Below, in pieces: positions 58,014-64,000 of a stretch of DNA of 64,000 bases. Origin of the DNA: Thinopyrum elongatum (taxonomy: Eukaryota; Streptophyta; Magnoliopsida; Poales; Poaceae). Every line of letters starts with the position of its first letter. The stretch's first letter is position 1. The stretch lies in NCBI GenBank assembly GCA_011799875.1, contig CM022303.1, forward strand, positions 282,244,850-282,308,849. The letters are read 5' to 3'. Position numbers and translations under genes: made by a program. Under the pieces are notes generated by a model that was given only the letters and a program-made list of their open reading frames with translations, ran no database searches and was not told the DNA's origin.

Positions 58014-59710
58014 TGTAACACCCTGGATTTTTCCCATTTCTTTTTCTTTTGATTTATTTGGATTTTGGTTTTTATTTGACTTTCTATGGCTTAGTGGTCT
58101 TGAAACCTAGAGAGATCACCTTTGATTCCTCTCCCAAGTGGCTTGTCATCCTAAAATCCATCCCAAGTCTTGGTCATTTCCCATATTGGACCAAGCTCTA
58201 TATTCTTTTTCTTGGGAATATTCCTTTTCCTATTAAAGGAATAATCCTTTTTGCCCTAGGTTGTGAAGCAACCTACCTTTCTGTCATCCACAAAATTCCC
58301 AAATAATTCTCATAAATTGTTTGGGTCATATATTCCACATGTATGTTAAATCCCTTCCTTGGCATCATCAAAGATAATTCACAAATTTTCCTTTTCTCAT
58401 TCTTCCCTAAGTGGCTTTTTGAGAAGGAAGTGTTATTTATCTTTGCTTGCTTGCCCCCAAACTTTTTGGGAACTCTTTCCTATCCATATCATGGCCACAT
58501 AACAAAATTCAACTCAATTTGACTAGTGAACCCTCCTCAGCAAATTTCCAAAGTTCCTGTCTGAGGGAAGCCTTTGTGAAGGAAGTACTAGCTAGGGTAA
58601 TCCAAATGAGTTTAAATTTTTGCAAGGTCCTTCATATGATCAAATCATCACTCTCCTTAAGATTTGAGATCGTGTCATCACTCTATGTGAGCTCAGCATC
58701 AAATCTTTGTTTCTAGTCATATTTTTAGTTAGTGAAGTAAGTATATTTTATTTTGCTTCATTATTACTAAAAATTTACCAGGACCTTCTCCTATCCTTAT
58801 AACTCATCTATACCAAAATTTGGCTTATTTCATGTAGCCAATTTTCCTCAAGGATTTTTCCTAAGATTCTGTCCAGAGAGGTGTATTATAAAGGAAGTAC
58901 CACTTTGGCTTATCCAAATGGTATTAAATTTTGATGGCACCCTCATATGCCCAAATCATCATCCCTTGTCCATTTTCAGACCAAGGCAATACTCTATATG
59001 AGTGCCACTTCATGATTCATTTTTTGGACCAGATTTTGCAGTTGCAAAGCAACTATAATAAGTAATGGTCCATTTCTCCTCAAAATTAATAGCATGCTTG
59101 TCCTTTCTATCCTAAGCATCCCTGACATCTCTTTATCTCTTATGGCCATGTTGTTTCACCTCAGTGCTCTGCCCAAGTTTGCTACAGCAAACTTCAGATG
59201 ATCCCTCCCATCAGCTCTCAGTGGCTTTCATTGATCTATAACTTCAGAGGTGACCTATCTTCGAAGGACTATCAGATAGACAACATTTTGGGTGCCAGAG
59301 GTTACTGTATGCCCCGGTTCACGCGGTGACCACCGCCCTGGCATGCCATGGACGCGAGCTGGGTGTCGTTTGCTTCGGGCCCCTCCTCTGCTCATCACGT
59401 TCGCACGTCCGACCATGTCCAACAGCTCTCCTGTGTTGTCCTATTCCCCCTGGACCCCTCTCCCCCTCTGTACTCTTCACTGGCGAGCCGTCCCCGTCGA
59501 GAAACAGTGCGTGCCCATGGGCGCACAGTGCGCTAGCTGCCTCTGCTCTCGGCCGTCGTCTTCCCCGAGTCTTCTCGAGCTATCTCGTGGCCCTTTCCTC
59601 CCTGTGAAACCTCTGGACGCGTCTCCCCTCCCTCCCCGTGACTCTGATCGCGCCAGAGCATTGGCCGGACTCGGACGGCGGCAACCGAGCTCGGGCACCT
59701 CGACCACACC

Positions 59711-59720
59711 TATAAAAAGG
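59711..59720 (+). promoter_or_regulatory. TATA box of the LARD LTR
   Basis: TATAAAAAGG in a GC-rich context, about 30 bp before a CCTCCCCTCCTC initiator-like run. Confidence 0.6.
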
Positions 59721-61690
59721 CCACCCGAGCCCCTCCCCTCCTCACTAGTGGCTTCTCCACCTCCTCTGGTCCTCCCAAGCCTCTTCCCCGAGCTCGAGAG
59801 CCCCCTCCTCCTCACAATCGCCACCTCGGCCATCGCCGGCCACCGGCTAAATTCTGGCGAACCATTCCTCTCTCCGTTCCACCACCACCAGAGTATCCCC
59901 ACAAGACCCCGGGAGCTTCTCCGCCCGTTTCCTCCCTCTCCGGTGGCCCATGGCGCTGTGGCCGAAGTCACCGTGGCCGCCGACCGCCGCGTTTGGCGTC
60001 CCGCTCGCCCCAGCCCCCCGGCGGCTGTGAACTATCTCTCTGGATGCGGCTCTCCTCGACGAGCTCATCCGTAGGCGGAGCGCCGCGGGAGGTGGTCTGC
60101 ACCGCCGGCAAGCCTCGCCGAAGTCCGCTGCTTCCCTCGGCCGAGCATGTACGCGGGAGGTGGACGACGACCAGAGGCGAGGGAGGTGACCTGCAGGCGG
60201 GGCCCGCGCGTCAGCGTCCCAGCCCGTTGACCCCAGGTACGTTGACATGGATAAGTGGAGGCGTAATCCCCTGGATTACGTCTTCGGTTTTCCGAAAGCG
60301 TACTTTCGTGCTTCTTTAGAGCAAAATACGTTTTCACTGATCTGAAGGCGTATTCTCTGAAAGGCGCGTTCTGTTTTTCCAGCTAAGGGCCTGTTTGTGA
60401 GGATTTTAATTACAAATGGGTCCCTGGCAGAAAAACAGTTGTATCTCTTCACTCCCTACTCCAAATGAGGTGATTCCAAAGCCCACTTCTTCATCTCGTC
60501 GAGCCCGTCATGTTGGTTCCATTTTCATAAGGTTTTGACACTATGAAAATGACCATTTTGCCCTTGCCCGTTAACAGCCCCCTCCGGGAGAGAACTGTTT
60601 CCAGCGATCTTTCCGCGATCCTTCCGCACTTCTTCCCGGTGACCTCTTCCTTCCCAGGCAAGCCACGATAGCCACTTGCATGATTGCCTTGCAATAGTCT
60701 TGGTCCCTATTTTAATATTTAAATATTGTGTGCATGTTAATATTTTTGTGAATACTTTATATGCTTGTGAATTGGTGCTTATTCTTATACTATGTCCATG
60801 TGCATCTTGCTAGTTATTGAGTACTTGTTAGTAGCATTATGCTCATGGTTATTTCTTGCAGTTAGTTCATGCTAATGTTGATGATATGCATGCATGTTGA
60901 TTGTCTGTTATACTGATGTTGTTCATGCTCACCTCTATGCCATGCTAATTTGCAACCAGTAGATTTAATGAGTTGTTGTTGCTGATATGTTTAAGAGTGA
61001 TGTTGCTCACCCATGCTCATGTTGATATAATGATCATATGCATTGTTATTCCATCATGTTATTGTGACTCAGCTCATTACATTCAAGTTAAACCGGACTT
61101 TAATACAACTTGAACATCTGTTGGCTGAGTCATAGTGCCATCGAATCGAGCTGACCAGTGCAGCCACACTTGCCTTCTGGGGGGCCCTGATTGGGTTTAT
61201 TGTCATGCCTCTCGCCGGTGCCTCCAACTAGGGAAGGTTATGCACGCGCGCTGCCCTGGCCCGGTAGGCGGTGATAACCTTGTGTGCCCGAGTTGTTTGC
61301 GCGCTTTTGTCCCCGTTTGGGACCGTTTATGTTTTGCCACGACGGTGGCTGTTGGGTGTCACGAGGTGACATCGGGGCCACCCATGACTTAGCCCAAAGG
61401 GGAGTTTGTCGGAGTGGCCAGGAGAGTGTCATGGCAATAGATCGGTTTTGTTGAAACGCCGTTGGTCCACCCGAATGGGAGTACGAGACCATGGGTTCCG
61501 TGGTGTGGGTACAATGCGCTAACCTCTGCAGAGTGTATAATCTATTGATAGCCGCGCCCGCGGATATGGGCCCAGTTCGTAGTAGGTCACACTATGGGTC
61601 AACAGTAATTATAACCTGACTTAATAACAACCTCGGTTTGATGAGGAAAGAAGTTGGTTGATCTTTATGTGGTCACGGGAGGATCGCGAT

Positions 61691-61810
61691 GGTATTCTTG
61701 ATAATGATGAAGTGATCCTGTGAGGATCCCAATGGTATTCTTGATAATGATGAGGTGATCTTGTGAAGATCCCGATGGTATTCTTGATAATGATTGAAGT
61801 GATCCCATGA
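61691..61810. repeat. Three tandem 43-bp repeats inside the LARD LTR
   Basis: Each unit carries GGTATTCTTGATAATGATGA and a GTGATC(C/T)TGTGA-type tail; the third is slightly altered. Confidence 0.75.
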
Positions 61811-62355
61811 CCACGATGGTAAGTAAGAGTAGCATATATTTGGTGGTTACGCGGTAACCCCGACAGAGTAAGTGATATTTGTAAGTATGTTGCATGCTAG
61901 TATCATCATTGTTCATGTCTCGAGTAATATGTTCATGCCATGCTGTTGTTTGTCTTGATTGCTTTTGGTTATTGTGAGCTTGCAAGTACATTCAATGTAC
62001 TGACCTGGCTTGTCATGCCAGTTTGCAGGTCATGCTTTGTCTGCTTACTTCTTTGCCGAGGATTCCGAGTTTGCGAGCTAGGATAAGCGTTCCAGCCAGA
62101 GTCCCTGCGGAGTGGAGTCCATCGATGTCGTCGTGTTCCGCTGCTACGAGTTGTTCTGCTGCTAGCATAGAGCAACCTTGGCAGGCGTAGTGCCACCATG
62201 CCGATGTAATTCCCTGTTATATCGGAACCCTTGTATCCATGTATATTTGTAATAAAGAGCTGATTTGTTCTATGCGAGCAGTATCGTATTCTAGAAGACT
62301 TGTCTCTGGGCTGGAATACGAGGCGTTCCGGTTTCCTCTGAGCCAGGGTGCCACA

Positions 62356-62453
62356 GGTCATCCACTTGAGGGAAAATTGCTACTATCCTACAAAACTCTG
62401 CGCTTGGAGGCCCAACACGAGTCTACAAGATTAAAGTTGCGCAGTAAACATCA
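62356..62453 (+). mobile_element. Target duplication and last ~93 bp of a Gypsy LTR
   Basis: GGTCA at 62356-62360 is the LARD target duplication. The following TCCACTTGAGGG... to AAACATCA is the end of the LTR family whose first part lies inverted at 29979-31568. It is followed 10 bp later by a tRNA-Asp primer site, so it is a 5' LTR end. Confidence 0.75.
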
Positions 62454-62463
62454 AGCTCTTTTC

Positions 62464-62480
62464 TGGCGCCATTGCCAGGA
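62464..62480 (+). other. Primer binding site, tRNA-Asp type
   Basis: TGGCGCCATTGCCAGGA matches the tRNA-Asp complement at all but a few positions, as in the array elements. Confidence 0.7.
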
Positions 62481-62578
62481 GGTGAGTGCTTGAAGGTATA
62501 TCTTTAGATCTTGCAATTGAATCTTTCATTTTCTTGTTTTATCACTAGTTTGGTTTATAAAAAGAAAACTACAAAAAA

Positions 62579-63583
62579 ATGGAATTGAGGTGGTCTCATA
62601 TTATTCATCTTTATAATGTCTTTCGTGAAAATGATGGAAAGGAAAATTGTGCTCAATTGATAGAAGAAGAATTCAATAAAATGTTTGGCATAAAATATTT
62701 GAATGATGAGCATGATTGCAATGTTGCTAGTATGAATTCTTTGAATATCCATGGTGCTAATGATATGCAAAGCCATAAGCTTGGGGATGCTATGTTTGGT
62801 GAAGATGATATTTTTAGTCCCCCAAGTTTTGATGAGAATATCTACTATGATGAAAGCATGCCTCCTATTTATGATGATTATATTGATGAAAGTGGATTCG
62901 GAGAGGTCATGACTTTATTTAATGATGATTCCACTATTTTGGAAGAGGTTTCAATTGATTATGAGAACAAAGTTGCTATCTATGATGATTATGGTGATGA
63001 CATGTATTCTATAAAGAATAATGATAACCATGAAACTTTTCATCATAATTTTGATTTTCAATTGGATTATGCCTCACATGATAGTTATTTTGTTGAGTTT
63101 GCTCCCACTACTATTCATGAGAATAAATTTGCATATGTGGAGAGTAATAAAAATACTATGCTTATGTATCATGAAAAGAATTATTTATGTGATAGCTATA
63201 TTGTTGAATTCATTCATTATGCTACTGAAAATGATTATGAAAGGGGAACATATGCTTTTACATATTGCAATAATATCAAGTTTCCTCTCTATGTGTTGAA
63301 AATCTTGAAGTTTTGCTTGTTTTGCCTTCCTATGCTAGTTGATTCTTGTTCCCATAAGTTGTTCTCTCACAAAATTTCTATGCATAGGAAGTGGGTTAGA
63401 CTTAAATGTGCTAGTCATATGCTTCATGATGCTCTCTTTATGCTTCAATTCTTATCTTTTATGCGAGCATCATTAAAATCATCATGCCTAGCTAAAAAGG
63501 CATTAAAGAAAAGCGCTTGTTGGGAGACAACCCAACATTTACCCCTACTGTTTTTGTGTGTTCACATTATTAGGATACTGTAG
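62579..63583 (+). CDS. Conserved unknown protein of a second non-autonomous Gypsy family
   Basis: Intact ORF of 334 codons from ATG 62579, 98 bp after the primer site. It shares with the 281-aa product at 18290: NDEHDCN near residue 40, NDMQSHKLGDAMF (DDMQNPKLGDASF), SGFGEVMTLF then TILEE, SYIVEF, NDYERGTY and MHRKWVRLKC...DALFMLQFLSFM. The middle acidic part differs and is longer. Unlike the array copies, the frame runs on through the hairpin region (KKSACWETTQ) because TGA and TAA present there are absent here. No known domain. Position suggests a gag-like or RNA-binding role; unproven. Confidence 0.65.
   Translation: MELRWSHIIHLYNVFRENDGKENCAQLIEEEFNKMFGIKYLNDEHDCNVASMNSLNIHGANDMQSHKLGDAMFGEDDIFSPPSFDENIYYDESMPPIYDDYIDESGFGEVMTLFNDDSTILEEVSIDYENKVAIYDDYGDDMYSIKNNDNHETFHHNFDFQLDYASHDSYFVEFAPTTIHENKFAYVESNKNTMLMYHEKNYLCDSYIVEFIHYATENDYERGTYAFTYCNNIKFPLYVLKILKFCLFCLPMLVDSCSHKLFSHKISMHRKWVRLKCASHMLHDALFMLQFLSFMRASLKSSCLAKKALKKSACWETTQHLPLLFLCVHIIRIL
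63512..63535 (+). promoter_or_regulatory. Conserved hairpin motif (third copy)
   Basis: Same 24 bases as at 19181 and 24724, here overlapping the end of the ORF and in frame. Confidence 0.5.
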
Positions 63584-64000
63584 TAATCATGTTTTATAGC
63601 TTTTGTTTTAATAAAGTGCCAAGTAAAGCCTTTGGGATAGTATGGATGATAGTTGACTTGATTCTGTGCAAAAACAGAAACTTTTTCTTCCAGTAACAGA
63701 ATTGTTTAAATACACTGGAGCATCGAAAAACTCTGAAGTTTTTACATATAATGTATACACAAATTTCATACGTTTTCCTAAATTTTTAGAAATTTTGGAG
63801 TTGCAGAAGTATGACTAAAATTGAGATCTTTGTGTACTGTTCTGTTGCTGACAGATTCTGTTTTCAATGCATAGTTTGCTTGTTTTATAGTTTCTACGGC
63901 TTATATTGCTTAATATAAATTGTGAAAATTGTAGAGTACAGTAGGAATTGTGTGAGAACAATTATGAATCTTATCTTGACAGTACCAAAGTGAATGATTT
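63584..64000 (+). other. Non-coding interior of the last element (continues beyond window)
   Basis: Homologous to 19260-19700 (for example GACAGATTCTGTTTTC, AAAAACAGAAACTTTT), with many substitutions. No gene. Confidence 0.65.

Larger units (their letters stand above)
54554..62355 (+). mobile_element. LARD-like non-autonomous Gypsy element (5' LTR truncated)
   Basis: A remnant of the 5' LTR (54554-54854), primer site (54860), a 3.16-kb coding-poor interior, polypurine tract and a 4,342-bp 3' LTR (58014-62355). Long LTRs with a conserved, non-coding interior of about 3 kb are the defining features of LARDs described in barley and relatives. The interior ends in a relic NLEDEISLRGEGL tail, tying it to chromovirus-type Gypsy elements. 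Target duplication GGTCA follows at 62356-62360. Confidence 0.8.
58014..62355 (+). repeat. LARD 3' LTR (4,342 bp)
   Basis: TGTAACACCCTGG...GGTGCCACA with TG/CA ends. TATA box TATAAAAAGG at 59711-59720, followed by a CT-rich leader-like region to about 60240; AATAAA at 62251-62256 sets U3-R-U5 order. A 43-bp tandem repeat (GGTATTCTTGATAATGATGA at 61691, 61734 and 61777) lies in the later part. The open frames in the GC-rich 59290-60320 stretch overlap on both strands and have no domain, so I do not call genes. Confidence 0.82.

Noticed and set aside
59292..60320. 260-codon plus-strand ORF and several antisense ORFs in the LARD LTR
   Set aside because: GC-rich leader/R region of an LTR downstream of its TATA box; frames overlap on both strands and lack domains.

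Overview
The window looks like intergenic DNA from a large grass genome of the Triticeae type (wheat, Aegilops, barley or rye group). Nearly every base falls in nested transposable elements. The long terminal repeats (LTRs) beginning TGATACGTCTCCAACG are a hallmark I associate with Triticeae Gypsy families (Sabrina/WHAM-like; family names are from memory and not checked against a library). I see no intact, convincing housekeeping gene, no rRNA or tRNA gene, and no bacterial or phage features.

Layout. 1-3.7 kb: internal region of a decayed Gypsy element (coiled-coil ORF, broken multi-zinc-knuckle gag, integrase tail) and the first 120 bp of its 3' LTR. 3.7-13.1 kb: a block with four gene-like units, a 506-bp tandem array and a 45-bp array, ending in a CAGTG terminus that suggests a CACTA-type DNA transposon; its best-preserved gene is a three-exon GRF zinc-finger protein. 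13.1-15.7 kb: an antisense pseudogene of a retroelement coiled-coil protein. 15.73-28.10 kb: a tandem LTR-internal-LTR-internal-LTR array of one non-autonomous Gypsy element with a 5,543-bp period and near identity between copies. 28.1-31.6 kb: a gene-exon remnant, a Gypsy LTR (TGTTGGGG...CAACA), then two LTR fragments on the minus strand. 31.6-49.8 kb: a minus-strand transposase-like gene (En/Spm Ptta, Transposase_24 type) whose exons are spread over 18 kb. It is interrupted by a complete 9.8-kb Copia element (target duplication GATAC) and contains a four-copy, 1,113-bp exon-bearing tandem array, which itself holds a 233-bp non-LTR insertion. 49.8-54.55 kb: GC-rich promoter-like DNA, simple repeats and a foldback (long inverted repeat) element. 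54.55-62.36 kb: a large coding-poor Gypsy derivative (LARD-like) with a 4.34-kb 3' LTR. 62.36-64 kb: the start of another non-autonomous Gypsy element, with an ORF homologous to that of the tandem array.

How the parts relate. The LARD-like element sits in the LTR of the last element with target duplication GGTCA. The matching left junction (same LTR family, same site, same GGTCA) is found about 32 kb away at 29.98 kb on the opposite strand. I infer that a segment from roughly 28.1-28.7 kb to 54.55 kb was inverted after the LARD insertion. The other highlights are the tandem retrotransposon array, the conserved unknown ORF plus hairpin shared by two Gypsy families, the exon amplification in the transposase-like gene, and the Copia element in which pol is missing and an unrelated 600-codon reading frame lies downstream of gag.

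All identity statements are by eye; no alignment or database search was run.
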